This document shows positions 1-10,303 of a DNA stretch of 44,018 nucleotides, piece after piece. Below the pieces are notes generated by a model. The model was not told the DNA's origin. It made no database searches and was given only the letters and a program-made list of their open reading frames with translations. The stretch is from Deltaproteobacteria bacterium (GTDB lineage Bacteria > Desulfobacterota > Binatia > Binatales > Binataceae), in contig JAJZAI010000026.1 in assembly GCA_021799495.1 (NCBI GenBank), forward strand, positions 1 through 44,018. Direction: 5' to 3'. How positions within the stretch are numbered: the first letter of the stretch is position 1; the number at the start of each line of letters is the position of its first letter. The position numbers were made by a program, and so were the translations under genes.

Positions 1-1
1 C

Positions 2-781
2 GCCGGTATTCCGGCGCGTATGGTGGATGGCTTCGTGGCATTGGGGTCCTCCTTCCTTACCTCTTCCCCAACACCGTCTACGAAAGCGGGTCAACTCCAT
101 CCGCGGGTGCGGATCGGAAGAAGGCGGGTGCGGGTCCCGGTACTGGTCACGCCAGGAGTGTGCGCGGACGGCCGCCGCCTGATTTTGGATCTGCGGCTGG
201 CGGGGGTGGAAAGCGAACGCGCATGGCTCGACGCAGTCCAGTCGCTGGCAGTGCGCAATCTCGGGGCTCCAGTGCTGGCGGTGATCGACGGCAATCCGGG
301 TCTGGCCGCAGCGCTTAAGACGCAATGGCCGGGGATCGCGATCCAGCGCTGCGCCAATCACAAGCTCTGGAACCTGCTGGCCAAAGCTCCCGCCCATCTG
401 CGCGAGGAGCTGGCGGAAGATTACCGGCGGATGATTTACGCCGAGAGCCGCGAGGCGGTGGAGCAGGCGCGGCGCGGGTTTGCACGTAAGTGGAAGCTGC
501 GCTGTCAGGCGGTTTACGCCAGCCTTGAGGAGGGCGGCGACGAGCTTTTCACTTTTACTGCCTTTCCGGCCTCGCAATGGAAGGCGCTGCGCACCACCAA
601 CGCGCTGGAGCGAATCAACGAGGAGTTCCGCCGCTGGACCAAGACCCAGGCCTCATTGCCGAACGAGGAGGCGGTTCTGTTCTTGCTCTTCGGACTGCTG
701 CGCAGTGGTCAGATCAAACTGCGCCGGCTGGTAGGTTGGCGCCAACTCGAATCCGGTAGTAAATCAGCAGAGGCTGCATAA
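2..781 (+). mobile_element. IS256 (Mutator)-family transposase, 5'-truncated by window edge
   Basis: This is the catalytic part of an IS256/Mutator-type DDE transposase. Counting from the ATG at 20, the second catalytic Asp lies in VIDGNPGL (D90). The family hallmark RCxxHKLxNLL follows (residues 110-120), and the catalytic Glu lies in TTNALERINEEFRRW (E197). The frame is open to the left edge, so the true start is outside the window. The first catalytic Asp, normally in an LDG motif about 10 residues before the VRVPVL strand, cannot be placed cleanly. VDG at residues 2-4 is a candidate, but about 25 atypical residues follow it. The copy may therefore be degenerate as well as cut by the edge. 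The frame ends immediately before a broken PQQ-repeat gene, which suggests the element inserted there. No terminal inverted repeat could be assigned. Confidence 0.82.
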
Positions 782-782
782 T

Positions 783-1445
783 CGGTTTGATAGTAAAATC
801 GCTCAACCGCCGGGATGTTTTTGCAGCTTTTCCACCAGTTGGGAGACATCGCCGGCAGTTGGCCCCGACGGGACAATTTACATTGGAGACCAAAATGGCG
901 GGTTCTACGCCGTCAATCCGGATGGCACTCAGAAGTGGACGATCTCGCTGGCTCCATTTCCCATTTCGTTATACGGATCGCCAACGATAAGTTCCGACGG
1001 AACGATATACATGGGAGGGGGCTGTAATGCCCCTGCCGATTATTGCGATGACGCGCTCCACGCTATCGCCCCAAATGGTAGCGAGAAGTGGAATTTCACG
1101 ACGGGTGATGTTATCTCATCAACTCCTGCTATAGGCGCTGACGGAACGGTTTACGTCGGGTCTGACGATGGCAACTTGTATGCGATCAACTCTGCCGACG
1201 GGAGCGAGAAATGGCAGTTTCAAACCGGTAGCGCTGTGGTTTCATCTCCGGCCATCGGATCCGACGGTACTATCTATATTGGCTCGGGCTTTAGTAATTA
1301 CGGCGCAATCCTCGCCATTAGGCCTGACGGGAGTGAGCGTTGGAGCTATTCGACCAACGGTCCAGTCTACTCTTCTCCCGCCATTGTAGCCGACGGAACC
1401 GTCTACTTCGGATCGAACAACGGTGGGCTCTACGCTTTTCATTAA
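783..1445 (+). pseudogene. PQQ-type beta-propeller repeat protein, 5'-truncated remnant
   Basis: The frame reads successive PQQ-like blades of the form SPAIGxDGTxYxGSxxGxLYAIxxxGxxKWxFxT. Copies are seen at about 845-920, 985-1095, 1115-1215, 1240-1350 and 1370-1443, and the last ends at GGLYAFH before a stop. Homology begins near 828 (FSTSWETSPAVGPDG), only about 45 nt after the transposase stop. No start codon or signal peptide lies upstream in frame, so the 5' part is missing, most simply through the IS256-type insertion. Such propellers are usually secreted or periplasmic and bind partners or cofactors; no enzyme activity can be inferred here. An ATG at 1011 lies inside a blade and is unlikely to be a real start. 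Base use looks less GC-rich than the core genes further along, which fits acquired DNA. Confidence 0.65.
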
Positions 1446-1446
1446 T

Positions 1447-1860
1447 TCATGAGAGGCACGCCAATCGCGCAAGATAACTGAATCGAGGTGTTCCAAGCCG
1501 CATTGTCGAGAATCGCCATAGCATCCACCAGATCGCAACGCCGTCAAACGAGTCCTGCTCGCTGCGCTCGGCGGCCGTCTGAGAGGCCTTCACAGCATGG
1601 CGTTCAGTGCTCGGGGCGATGCCTGGGCCGATCTGTTTGCGCGCGTGGTCGCGCCGCTCTCGCGCCTGCTTGAGTCCGATGCCGAGGTACACATCAAGGG
1701 AAAGCAGCTTTTCTTTGTCGGCGAAGCGGTACTCGAACCGCCACCATTTCTGACCCTGCGGCGTGATCAGTAGAAACAAACCGCCGCCGTCGAAAAGCTT
1801 GTAAGCCTTCTCGACCGGTTTGGCCTGCCTGATTCTGGTCTCTGTTAGCAGGTTCATCAT
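1447..1860 (-). pseudogene. Tyrosine integrase N-terminal fragment (DUF4102 arm-binding domain)
   Basis: The first 95 or so residues match the arm-type DNA-binding domain of IntS/P4-family island integrases. They start with TxxxIRQAKPxEKAYKLFDGGG, continue with LFLLITPxGxKWWRFEYRFADKEKLLSLDVYLG, and then reach LKQARERRDHARKQIGPGIAPS. Full-length members are about 400 residues and carry a C-terminal R-H-R-Y catalytic domain. Here the family sequence stops near SERHAV and runs into about 40 unrelated residues before the stop, so the catalytic domain is gone. The gene starts about 90 nt from a tRNA-3'-end-like sequence (1952-1985) and about 200 nt from an intact tRNA-Ser. This is the usual layout of an island integrase beside its attachment site. 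I read it as the decayed scar of an integrated element. Confidence 0.72.
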
Positions 1861-1951
1861 GGAGCAACTTCTGAGGGTAACTTTGGGAGTAACTCTTGTG
1901 ACGAAAGCTCAGAAGCAGTCCAATTACCCCAAAGTTACCCCCGGCTGTCAA

Positions 1952-1985
1952 TGGACGGAGCCAGACGACATCGAACCGCCGTCTG
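1952..1985 (-). other. tRNA/tmRNA 3'-end-like sequence, candidate att remnant
   Basis: Read on the minus strand, this stretch has the shape of a tRNA 3' end. It has a 5-bp T stem (GGCGG with TCGTC, allowing two G-U pairs), a TTCGATG loop (1969-1975), a 7-nt acceptor-like strand TGGCTCC (1957-1963) and a near-terminal CCA (1952-1954). No D arm, anticodon arm or 5' acceptor strand precedes it, so it is not an intact tRNA. It sits directly upstream of the truncated integrase, where an attL/attR copy of a tRNA or tmRNA 3' end would be expected. One extra base lies between the discriminator position and CCA. Confidence 0.35.
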
Positions 1986-2057
1986 CGAGAAAAGCCTTAA
2001 TTATCGAGGGGTTATAGAATTGAGTCGGGTGGCGTGAGACGGCTTCGGATGGACTTC

Positions 2058-2148
2058 TGGCGGAGGGGGTGGGATTCGAACCCACGAGCGACGGTGAGCC
2101 GCTTCCGGTTTTCAAGACCGGCGCCTTCAACCGCTCGGCCACCCCTCC
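2058..2148 (-). tRNA. tRNA-Ser (UGA)
   Basis: The minus strand folds as a class II tRNA of 91 nt. The 5' acceptor GGAGGGG pairs with CCCCTCC, followed by discriminator G and an encoded CCA (2058-2060). The D arm begins GGCCGAGCGGTTGAAGG. The anticodon loop CTTGAAA gives anticodon TGA (complement of 2112-2114). A long variable arm follows (AGCGGCTCACCGTCGCT region), and then a T arm with loop TTCGAAT. The long variable arm together with the UGA anticodon identifies serine. The gene appears intact and lies next to the integrase scar. The 3' end of this tRNA differs from the 1952-1985 sequence, so it is not obviously the same attachment site. Confidence 0.96.
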
Positions 2149-2283
2149 GTGTCATGGCTTTTATTGGTATTTCAACGACCTGGAAGGCGCAAGGATGGGC
2201 GGCTCGATCGGCGCTCCATCGCGCCCCGCCAACCAGCGCGGAACGCTTTGGCCGAAGCCTTCAACGTCGCCGCCGCGCGGCGC

Positions 2284-5200
2284 TCAACCGACGTTGAATC
2301 CGAGCCGGCGCTGACCCTCTCGGGCGATCCGCAGCAGCCACAACCGCAGCTCGTCGAGGTAAAGATAAATAACCGGAGTCGTGTACAAGGTGAGGACTTG
2401 GCTCACCGCCAACCCGCCGACGATCGCGATTCCCAGCGGCCGCCGCAATTCCGATCCCATCCCCGTGCCGAGCGCCAGCGGCAGACCGCCCAGCAGCGCC
2501 GCCATCGTGGTCATCATGATCGGCCGGAAGCGCAGCAGGCACGCCTGATAGATCGCCTCTTCGGGACCGACGCCGGAACCGCGCTCGGCCTCCAACGCGA
2601 AATCGATCATCATGATCGCGTTTTTCTTGACGATGCCGATCAGCAGGATGATGCCGATCAGCGCGATGATGCTCAGCTCCGTATGGAAGATCATCAACGC
2701 GAGCAGCGCCCCCACGCCGGCCGACGGCAGCGTCGACAGAATCGTTATCGGATGGACGTAGCTTTCGTAGAGGATGCCGAGCACGATGTACACAACGCCC
2801 AGCGCGGCCAGAATCAGCAGCGGTTCGTTCGCAAGCGAAGCCGTGAAGGCCTGCGCGGTTCCGGCGAAATCGCCGCGAATGCCGCTCGGCAGGTTGATTT
2901 TGCGCTCCGCGGCCTGAATCGCATTGACGGCGTCGCCAAGCGCCACGCCGCGGGTCAGATTGAACGATATCGTCACCGCCGGAAATTGCCCCTGATGATT
3001 CACGTCGAGCGGCGTGACGGTTCTGGTCTCGTGCGCGAGAGCGCTGAGCGGCGAGAGCGAGCCGTTGGATCCCGCGACGTAAATCTCCTTGAGCCAGTGC
3101 GGGTCCTGCCAGAACTCCGGCGCAACCTCCATCACGACGTAATACTGATTCAACTGCGTATACATCGTTGAGACTTCGCGCTGCCCGAATGCGTCGTAAA
3201 GCGTGTTGTCGATCGTCTGCGTCGTGACGCCGAGGCGCTCGGCGGTATTCCGATCGATATCCAGCGCCGCGTCAAGGCCGCTATTCTGCTGGTCGCTGCT
3301 TACGTCGCGCAGTTCCGGCAATCGCCGCATCGCGGCGAGCAATCGTGGAGCCCATTGATTGAGCAGCGCAAGGTCCTGGCTTTGCAGGGTGTACTGATAT
3401 TCCGCGCTTTCCAGCCGTCCGCCGATTCGGAGATCCTGCACCGCCTGAAGATACAGGCGCGCCCCGGCTACCGCCGCCGTACGGCGGCGCAGCCGGCTGA
3501 TAACCTGCGCGGCGCTGATCTTGCGCACCGCGAGCGGTTTGAGCGCGATGAACATGCGGCCGTTGTTGGTAGCGCCGCCGCCCCCGCCGGTGAACGCAAT
3601 CACGTGCTCCACCGCCGGATCCGCCTTCACCAGGTCCGTATAGCGCGCGAGCTTCGTGCGCATCGCCTGAAAAGAAGTCTCCTGGTCGGCGATAATCATG
3701 CCCATCAGGCGGCCGGTGTCCTGCTCGGGAAAAAAACCCTTGGGAATGACGGCGTAGAGATAGACGCTCAGAGCGACCGTCGCCAGCGTCGCCGCAAGCA
3801 TCAGCCGCCGATGGCGCAAGGCCCACGCGAGGCTGCGGCGGTACCCGTCAGCCATCCGGTCGAACATCCGCTCCGCGAACTGATGGAAGGCGCCGGTTGG
3901 ATGGTCGTCGATCGGGCGCAGCAGTTTCGCGCACATCATCGGCGTCGTGGTGAGGGAAATCGCGAGCGAGACGGCGATCGCGACCGACAGCGTCACGGCG
4001 AACTCGCGGAACAGCCGCCCGACGATTCCGCCCATCAACAATATCGGGATAAAAACGGCGATCAGCGAAATGCTGATCGAAATCACCGTAAAGCCAATTT
4101 CGGCGGCGCCGCGCCGCGCCGCTTCGAGCGGCGCTAGACCCTGCTCCCGGTAACGCGAGATGTTTTCGATCACCACAATCGCGTCGTCGACGACGAATCC
4201 GGTCGAGATCGTCAGCGCCATCAGCGACAAATTGTCAAGGCTGTAACCGCACAGATACATCACCGCGAAGGTCCCGATCAGCGAGATCGGCACGGCGATT
4301 CCCGGAATTATCGTCGCGCGCAGATTGCGCAGGAAGACGAAGACCACCAGCACCACCAGCGCCATCGAGACCAACAGTGTCAGTTCGACGTCGCGCACCG
4401 AGGCGCGAATCGTGGTGCTGCGATCGAGCACGACGGAAAGATCGATCGCGGGCGACAAAAACGCGTGCAGTTGGGGCAGCGCCGCCCGGATATTGTCCAC
4501 CGCGTCGATGATGTTGGCGCCGGGCTGGCGGAAAATAATGAGCATCACCGCAGGACGGCCGTCCACGATGCCCGAGGTGCGGACGTCCTGCACGGAATCC
4601 GTGACCCGGCCGACATCGGCCAGCGTCACGGCGGCGCCGTGATGATAGCCGACGACGAGCTGCTGGTATTGCGCGGCTTTGAACAATTGATCGGTCGCGT
4701 CAAGGATTACCGCTTGGGTCCGGGATTCGAGCGCGCCCTTCGGCCGGTTGACGTTGGCGCCCGCGAGCGTCATGCGCACTTGCTCGAGGCTGATGCCGTA
4801 GCTATTGAGTTGCGTGGGATTCAGATCGACGCGCACCGCGGGCAGCGCGCCGCCTCCGACCAACACCTCGCCAACGCCGCTGATTTGCGAGATCTTCTGC
4901 GCCAGAATCGACGACGCCGCGTCGTACATCCGGCCGCGGCTGATGGTGTTCGACGTAAGCGCGACGATCAGAATCGGCGCGTCGGCCGGATTGACTTCCT
5001 TGTAGGTCGGATTCGCCGGCAGGTTCGCGGGCAGATTGCTCCGCGCGGCGTTGATCGCCGCCTGCACGTCGCGCGCGGCGCCGTTGATATCGCGGCTCAG
5101 GTCGAACTGCATGACGATCGCGGTCGTGCCGAGATAGCTGGTCGAGGTCAGTTCGGTCAGGCCCGCGATGCGGCCGAACTGGCGCTCGAGCGGCGTCGCG

Positions 5201-5388
5201 ACCGACGAGGCCATCGTTTCCGGACTCGCGCCGGGCAATGTCGCCTGAACCATGATCGTCGGAAATTCCACCTCTGGCAGCGGCGCGACCGGCAGCATCC
5301 GGAAGCCCACGACTCCCGCCAGGGCGATCGCAATCGTCAGCAGCGTCGTGCCGACTGAATTGCGGATGAAAAGTTCGGAAACGTTCAT
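2284..5388 (-). CDS. mdtC: RND multidrug efflux permease, MdtC-like
   Basis: This is an inner-membrane proton/drug antiporter of the RND superfamily (HAE1 group). At 1034 residues it has full family length. It shows the N-terminal membrane segment (about 9-30), a large periplasmic loop with [19 protein letters not shown] (52-70), and membrane segments 2-6 from about 335. The proton-relay Asp pair is D401/D402 in [15 protein letters not shown]. The second half has the matching [13 protein letters not shown] segment with its conserved Lys. Its start codon overlaps the stop of the paralogous gene at 5385-8498 by 4 nt (ATGA), so the two are translationally coupled. In the MdtABC system the two permeases form a mixed trimer with one periplasmic adaptor. 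The order adaptor-permease-permease here matches that, so B and C labels follow gene order. No outer-membrane channel gene is nearby; a TolC-like protein encoded elsewhere would be needed. Substrates cannot be told from sequence. Confidence 0.9.
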   Translation of the reverse strand: MNVSELFIRNSVGTTLLTIAIALAGVVGFRMLPVAPLPEVEFPTIMVQATLPGASPETMASSVATPLERQFGRIAGLTELTSTSYLGTTAIVMQFDLSRDINGAARDVQAAINAARSNLPANLPANPTYKEVNPADAPILIVALTSNTISRGRMYDAASSILAQKISQISGVGEVLVGGGALPAVRVDLNPTQLNSYGISLEQVRMTLAGANVNRPKGALESRTQAVILDATDQLFKAAQYQQLVVGYHHGAAVTLADVGRVTDSVQDVRTSGIVDGRPAVMLIIFRQPGANIIDAVDNIRAALPQLHAFLSPAIDLSVVLDRSTTIRASVRDVELTLLVSMALVVLVVFVFLRNLRATIIPGIAVPISLIGTFAVMYLCGYSLDNLSLMALTISTGFVVDDAIVVIENISRYREQGLAPLEAARRGAAEIGFTVISISISLIAVFIPILLMGGIVGRLFREFAVTLSVAIAVSLAISLTTTPMMCAKLLRPIDDHPTGAFHQFAERMFDRMADGYRRSLAWALRHRRLMLAATLATVALSVYLYAVIPKGFFPEQDTGRLMGMIIADQETSFQAMRTKLARYTDLVKADPAVEHVIAFTGGGGGATNNGRMFIALKPLAVRKISAAQVISRLRRRTAAVAGARLYLQAVQDLRIGGRLESAEYQYTLQSQDLALLNQWAPRLLAAMRRLPELRDVSSDQQNSGLDAALDIDRNTAERLGVTTQTIDNTLYDAFGQREVSTMYTQLNQYYVVMEVAPEFWQDPHWLKEIYVAGSNGSLSPLSALAHETRTVTPLDVNHQGQFPAVTISFNLTRGVALGDAVNAIQAAERKINLPSGIRGDFAGTAQAFTASLANEPLLILAALGVVYIVLGILYESYVHPITILSTLPSAGVGALLALMIFHTELSIIALIGIILLIGIVKKNAIMMIDFALEAERGSGVGPEEAIYQACLLRFRPIMMTTMAALLGGLPLALGTGMGSELRRPLGIAIVGGLAVSQVLTLYTTPVIYLYLDELRLWLLRIAREGQRRLGFNVG

Positions 5389-8300
5389 GCGGCGCGCATC
5401 GACGCCGCGCCCGGAGCTTCCGTGCGATCGGCGCGCTTGAAACGATCCGCCAGCCGCTCGAACGCAAGGAACACGACCGGCGTGGTGTAAAGCGTCAACA
5501 ACTGGCTCAACAGCAATCCGCCGACGATCGCCACGCCCAGCGGCCGGCGCAGCTCGGCGCCCACTCCCGTGCCCATCGCCAGCGGCAATCCGCCCAGCAG
5601 CGCCGCCATGGTCGTCATCATGATCGGCCGAAACCGCAACAGGCAGGCCTGATAAATCGCCTCGAGCGGCGTCTTGCCTCCGTCGCGCTGAGCCTCGAGC
5701 GCGAAATCGATCATCATGATCGCGTTTTTCTTGACGATGCCGATCAGCAGGATGATGCCGATCAGCGCGATCACGTTCAGATCCAGACCGCAGATCATTA
5801 AAGCGAGAATCGCGCCGACTCCCGCGGACGGCAGCGTCGAGAGGATCGTCAGCGGATGGATATAACTTTCGTACAGAACGCCAAGCACGATGTATACCGT
5901 CACGAGCGCGGCGAGAATCAGCAGCGGTTCGTTCACCAGCGCGGCGCGAAAAGCCGCCGCCGTGCCCTGAAAGCTGGCGGCGATGCTGGCCGGCATCCCG
6001 ATTTCCTTCGCCGCTTGTTGAATCGCGTCAACCGCGTCTCCCAGCGAGTAGCCGGGCGCAACGTCAAACGAAATCGTCACCGATGGGAACTGGCCTTCGT
6101 GGTTGATGACCAGCGGCGCCGTCGTCTCCTCGATTTTCGTGAACGCGGCTAACGGCGCGACGCCGCCAGAGGAAGTCGGCAGATAGATGTCGCTCAGGTC
6201 GGCGGGGATGTTCTCGAAGCGCGGGTCCGCCTGAAGCACCACGTGATACTGGTTGAGCTGGGTGAAAATCGTCGAAATCTGCCGCTGCCCAAAAGCGTCG
6301 TACAGAGTGTTGTCGATCATCTGCGGCGTCACGCCGAGACGCGACGCGGTCGCCCGATCGATCTCCAGACGCGCTTCAAGGCCGCCGTTCTGCTCATCGG
6401 TCGCGACGTTGGCGAGCTGCGGCATCGTCGCCAGCTTGTCCACCAGCCGCTTCGTCCAGATTTTGAGCTCGCCGGGATTCGGATCTTCAAGGCTGTATTG
6501 ATATTCGGTGCGGCTCACGCGGTCGGCGACAGTCAGGTCCTGCACGGGCTGAAGATAGAGCTTGATTCCCGGCACGCGGGCCAGCTCGGGTTGAAGGCGG
6601 TTCATCACCGTCTCGACACTGACGCGCCGCCGCGCCAGCGGCTTCAGATTGATCAGCATCCGGCCGCTGTTAAGCGTCGTGTTGGTTCCATCGACGCCGA
6701 CGAAGGACGACAGGCTTGCGACCGCCGGGTCTTTCAGGATCACCTGCGCGAGCTCCCGCTGCCGCCGCACCATCGCGTCGAAGGAAATCGCCGGCGGCGC
6801 CTGCGACACACCCTGAATCACGCCCGTGTCCTCGACCGGGAAAAATCCTTTGGGCGCGATAATGTAAAGAACAATCGTCAACACCAGCGTTCCGGCGGCG
6901 ACGATCAGGGTCAGTCCTTGATGCTCCAGCACCCATTTCAGAGTTCGTTCATAGAGCGCGAGCGTGGACTGAAAGGCGTGCTCGGAAGCGCGATACCAAC
7001 GGCCCTCCTCGGCGCTGGAGACGCGCCGCAGCAGCCGCGCGCACATCATCGGAGTGAGCGTCAGCGAAACGACCGCCGAAACCAGAATCGTCACCGCCAG
7101 GGTCACGGCGAATTCGCGGAACAGCCGGCCGACGATGTCGCCCATGAAAAGCAGCGGAATCAACACCGCAATTAACGAAACCGTCAACGATACGATCGTG
7201 AAGCCGATTTGCCGCGAGCCTTGCAGCGCCGCCTCCAGCGGCGCCATCCCCTCTTCGATGAAGCGCGTGATGTTCTCGATCATCACGATTGCGTCGTCAA
7301 CCACGAAGCCGGTGGAGATCGTCAACGCCATCAGCGACAGATTGTCGAGGCTGTAGCCCAGCAGATACATCACGCCGAACGTGCCGATCAGCGAGAGCGG
7401 CACGGCGATGCTGGGAATGACGGTCGCTTCGAGCTTCCGCAGGAAGACGAAAATCACCATCACGACCAGCGCGACGGTGAGCATCAGCTCGAATTGCACG
7501 TCGGCGACGGAGGCGCGGATCGTCGTGGTGCGATCGGTGAGTATCGCGAGGCGGACCGACGGCGGCAGCGTGCTTTGCAGGCGCGGCAGCAGCGCCTTGA
7601 CCCGATTTGCGACCGCGATGATATTCGCGCCGGGCTGGCGCTCGACGCTCAGAACCACCGCCGGCGCGTCGTTCATCCATTCGGCTTGCTGAACGTTCTC
7701 GGGCTCATCGACGACGTTCGCCACGCTCGACAGGTTGACCGGCGCGCCATTGCGATAGGCGACGATCAGCGGCCGGTAATCGGCGGCCGTCAGCAATTGG
7801 TCGTTGGCCCCGATCGTATAGGCTTGCAACGGGCCGTCGAAGTTCCCTTTCGCCTCATCGACGTTGGCCGCGGCGATCGCGGCGCGCACCTGCTCGAGGC
7901 TGATGCCGTACGAACTGAGCGCGGTGGGATTCGCTTCGACCCGTACGGCCGGCTTTTGTCCGCCGCCGATACTCACCAGGCCGACGCCGGAAACCTGCGA
8001 AATCTTTTCCGCCAGCCGCGTATCGGCCAGGTCTTCGACCTGATCGAGCGGCATATCTTTAGAAGTCAGCGCCAGCGTCAGAATCGGCGCGTCCGCCGGA
8101 TTGATTTTGCTGTAGATCGGCGGATTCGGAAGATCGACGGGCAGATAGCTCGCGGCCGCGTTGATCGCCGCCTGCACCTCCTGCTCGGCCACATCTATAT
8201 TCAGCGAAAGCGTGAACTGAAGTGTGATTATCGAACTCCCAAACGAGCTGTTCGACGTCATCTGCGTCAGTCCGGGCACCTGCCCTAACTGGCGCTCCAA

Positions 8301-8498
8301 TGGCGCCGTCACCGACGACGCCATAACGGGCGGACTCGCGCCTGGATAGAACGTCACGACCTCGATGGTCGGGTAATCGACCTCCGGCAGCGCCGATACC
8401 GGCAATTCCTTGTATGCGATAAGTCCGGTCAGCAGAATCGCCGCCATCAACAGCGACGTCGCAACCGGCCGCAGAATAAAGATGCGCGACGGATTCAC
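5385..8498 (-). CDS. mdtB: RND multidrug efflux permease, MdtB-like
   Basis: This is the second RND antiporter of the operon, 1037 residues long, and visibly a paralogue of its neighbour. Both share PGASPxxMASSVxxPLERQ near residue 52, the segment [20 protein letters not shown] (371-390) and the Asp pair D401/D402 in [16 protein letters not shown]. Both also have [16 protein letters not shown] in the C-terminal half. It overlaps the adaptor gene by 4 nt upstream and the mdtC-like gene by 4 nt downstream. This supports one transcript and roughly matched synthesis, as expected if both permeases enter one complex. The function is export of amphipathic compounds from the inner-membrane outer leaflet or periplasm, driven by proton influx. 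The specific substrate is unknown; multidrug or bile-salt efflux is only a family-level expectation. Confidence 0.9.
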   Translation of the reverse strand: MNPSRIFILRPVATSLLMAAILLTGLIAYKELPVSALPEVDYPTIEVVTFYPGASPPVMASSVTAPLERQLGQVPGLTQMTSNSSFGSSIITLQFTLSLNIDVAEQEVQAAINAAASYLPVDLPNPPIYSKINPADAPILTLALTSKDMPLDQVEDLADTRLAEKISQVSGVGLVSIGGGQKPAVRVEANPTALSSYGISLEQVRAAIAAANVDEAKGNFDGPLQAYTIGANDQLLTAADYRPLIVAYRNGAPVNLSSVANVVDEPENVQQAEWMNDAPAVVLSVERQPGANIIAVANRVKALLPRLQSTLPPSVRLAILTDRTTTIRASVADVQFELMLTVALVVMVIFVFLRKLEATVIPSIAVPLSLIGTFGVMYLLGYSLDNLSLMALTISTGFVVDDAIVMIENITRFIEEGMAPLEAALQGSRQIGFTIVSLTVSLIAVLIPLLFMGDIVGRLFREFAVTLAVTILVSAVVSLTLTPMMCARLLRRVSSAEEGRWYRASEHAFQSTLALYERTLKWVLEHQGLTLIVAAGTLVLTIVLYIIAPKGFFPVEDTGVIQGVSQAPPAISFDAMVRRQRELAQVILKDPAVASLSSFVGVDGTNTTLNSGRMLINLKPLARRRVSVETVMNRLQPELARVPGIKLYLQPVQDLTVADRVSRTEYQYSLEDPNPGELKIWTKRLVDKLATMPQLANVATDEQNGGLEARLEIDRATASRLGVTPQMIDNTLYDAFGQRQISTIFTQLNQYHVVLQADPRFENIPADLSDIYLPTSSGGVAPLAAFTKIEETTAPLVINHEGQFPSVTISFDVAPGYSLGDAVDAIQQAAKEIGMPASIAASFQGTAAAFRAALVNEPLLILAALVTVYIVLGVLYESYIHPLTILSTLPSAGVGAILALMICGLDLNVIALIGIILLIGIVKKNAIMMIDFALEAQRDGGKTPLEAIYQACLLRFRPIMMTTMAALLGGLPLAMGTGVGAELRRPLGVAIVGGLLLSQLLTLYTTPVVFLAFERLADRFKRADRTEAPGAASMRAA

Positions 8499-9757
8499 TG
8501 CGCGATGCGATCCTGTGCCGCGCTCCGCAAGATCCGCGGCCGCACTTTGGCGCCTTCGCGCAGCTTGTCCACCCCCTCAACGACGACCGAATCTCCCGGC
8601 TTGAGTCCGCTCGCGATCGCGCTGACCTCGCCTTCCGACGCGGCGACTTCGACCGGCCGCGCCGTCACCGTGTCGTCCGGCTTGACCAGATATACAAACG
8701 ATCCCTGGGAACTCTTCTGCAACGCCGCCATCGGCGCCAGAACCGCGTCCGTCAGCGTCCCAACCAGCAGCTTGACGTTGACGAATTGATTCGGAAAAAG
8801 CAGGTTGTCCGGATTCGCGAATACGGCCTTGAGCTTGACTGTGCCGGTGCTCTGGTCGATTTCGTTGTTGGTGGTGAGCAGCGTTCCGGTCGCGAGCTGG
8901 TCGGTGAAGGAGCGATCCCACGCCTCGGCGGTCAATTGGCCGCGCCGCATCGCGCGCTCGATTTGCGGAAGATTGTCCTCGGGCAGGCTGAACACCACCG
9001 CGATCGGCTGAAGCTGCGTGATCACGGCCAGCCCCTGGGTATCCGTGGGATAGACCATGTTGCCCGGATCGACCAGCCGCAATCCTATCCGGCCCGTGAT
9101 TGGCGCCGTTATTTCGCAATAATCGAGGTTGAGCCGGGCGCTCGCGACCGCGCCCTCGTCCGCCATCACCGCGCCCCGATCTTCGACCATCGAGGCGCGT
9201 TGATTATCCAATTCCTGCCGCGCGATAACGCTTTCGGCATAAAGTTTCTCGTAGCGCGCCAGCGTGATTTGCGCGTCCGCCAGCGCCGCCCGATCCTTTT
9301 CGAGCTGACCCTCCGCCTGCTCCAACTGCACCCGGTAGGGACGCGGGTCGATTTCCGCCAGCAACTGCCCGGCTTTGACATCTTGGCCTTCCTCAAACGC
9401 GACCTTGACCAATTCGCCCTCGACGCGGGTTTTGAGCGTCACCGTGTAAAAGGCGTTCACCGAACCAAGCCCGTTCAAATAGATGTTCAGACTGCCCAGC
9501 GTGGTTTTCGCCACGCTTACCGGCACGCCCCGATGAGCCTGAGCGGAAGCTGTCGCGGCCGTCGGCGCGGGCGTTGCGAAAATCCGCGTCGCCGCCCAAT
9601 AGCCGCCTATCGTCAACACGATTAACCCGGACCACCATTTCCACTGGCTTTTTGAGGTCCGACGCCTCACGCCGGGCGGCGAGAGGTCGAATGCCGCCGC
9701 CGCGGATTGTGCGCTTAGCGGCGCCTCCGGATTAACGTTATGCTCGCTTATACCCAT
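8495..9757 (-). CDS. mdtA: RND efflux periplasmic adaptor, MdtA-like
   Basis: This is a membrane-fusion (adaptor) protein linking the RND permeases to an outer-membrane channel. It has a short cytoplasmic N-terminus and one membrane anchor ([20 protein letters not shown]). A barrel-sandwich half-motif follows ([20 protein letters not shown]), then an alpha-hairpin ([25 protein letters not shown]). The returning lipoyl half-motif is [25 protein letters not shown], followed by a beta-barrel and a membrane-proximal domain. I chose the ATG at 9757 because GGGG lies 6 nt upstream. An ATG at 9760 and a TTG at 9769 are also in frame. It is the first gene of the operon and overlaps the mdtB-like gene by 4 nt. 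A 546-nt gap without a recognised gene lies upstream. Confidence 0.88.
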   Translation of the reverse strand: MGISEHNVNPEAPLSAQSAAAAFDLSPPGVRRRTSKSQWKWWSGLIVLTIGGYWAATRIFATPAPTAATASAQAHRGVPVSVAKTTLGSLNIYLNGLGSVNAFYTVTLKTRVEGELVKVAFEEGQDVKAGQLLAEIDPRPYRVQLEQAEGQLEKDRAALADAQITLARYEKLYAESVIARQELDNQRASMVEDRGAVMADEGAVASARLNLDYCEITAPITGRIGLRLVDPGNMVYPTDTQGLAVITQLQPIAVVFSLPEDNLPQIERAMRRGQLTAEAWDRSFTDQLATGTLLTTNNEIDQSTGTVKLKAVFANPDNLLFPNQFVNVKLLVGTLTDAVLAPMAALQKSSQGSFVYLVKPDDTVTARPVEVAASEGEVSAIASGLKPGDSVVVEGVDKLREGAKVRPRILRSAAQDRIAQ

Positions 9758-10303
9758 CATCAGCCCCAACCGCCGAAACCGCGTTCACGTCGCTCTCCTG
9801 TCGCCGTCGGATCGTACCGCTTTCCTAGCGATGCTATAGCGTCATTTGCCGGAAAATCGCCGAAGATGTGCCCGTTTGGCGCACACGTTCGACCGACATT
9901 GGAACGCGACCTATCCAGCATGACGCGCGTTAATCGTCCAGCCAAGTGGGCGATTTGAAGCCCCGCACAGACTCGAACCGCGCAAATTTCGCTATCATTC
10001 AGGAGCGTTATAACTCCTCATATAAGGCAAATATCTGACCTGTTGAGCGAAATTCCATCGCCAACTTATAAGCGATCAACTGCGTCATCATTTTATTAGA
10101 CGAAGCGATGGCGTCTCTGGTTAGCATCGGCCGTCGCCGCCATCGACGCGCATCTGGATAAATCCGCTCATGCCGTCGATTTCCCGCGTTAATCCGCTTC
10201 GCGACTGTCGTTTCGATGGCGCGGATGATAATCGTGACGCGCCGTGAAGCCGCGGTTTCGCATCCGCGCCACGGCGAAAACCGCCGCTTGATGACGTTCA
10301 CGC
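9758..10303. other. Intergenic region between divergent mdtA-like and purine permease genes
   Basis: No recognisable gene lies in these 546 nt. A minus-strand frame from 10325 to 10008 is open but its protein resembles nothing I know and is rich in Arg. The middle is more AT-rich and holds a small inverted repeat AGGAG-CGTTATAA-CTCCT (10001-10018) with an inner palindrome GTTATAAC (10007-10014). That could be a regulator site for either divergent gene, but no -35/-10 pair could be assigned with confidence. Confidence 0.4.

Noticed and set aside
1948-2142. Minus-strand open frame giving MAERLKAPVLKTGSGSPSL-type peptide
   Set aside because: It reads through the tRNA-Ser gene; this peptide is a well-known artefact of tRNA translation.
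2034-3171. Plus-strand frames over the tRNA and the end of the mdtC-like gene
   Set aside because: They are antisense to tRNA-Ser and to a clear RND permease, with Arg/Gln-rich products of no family.
7209-8288. 359-codon plus-strand frame
   Set aside because: It is antisense to the mdtB-like gene; long antisense frames are expected in GC-rich DNA and the product is low-complexity Arg/Asp.
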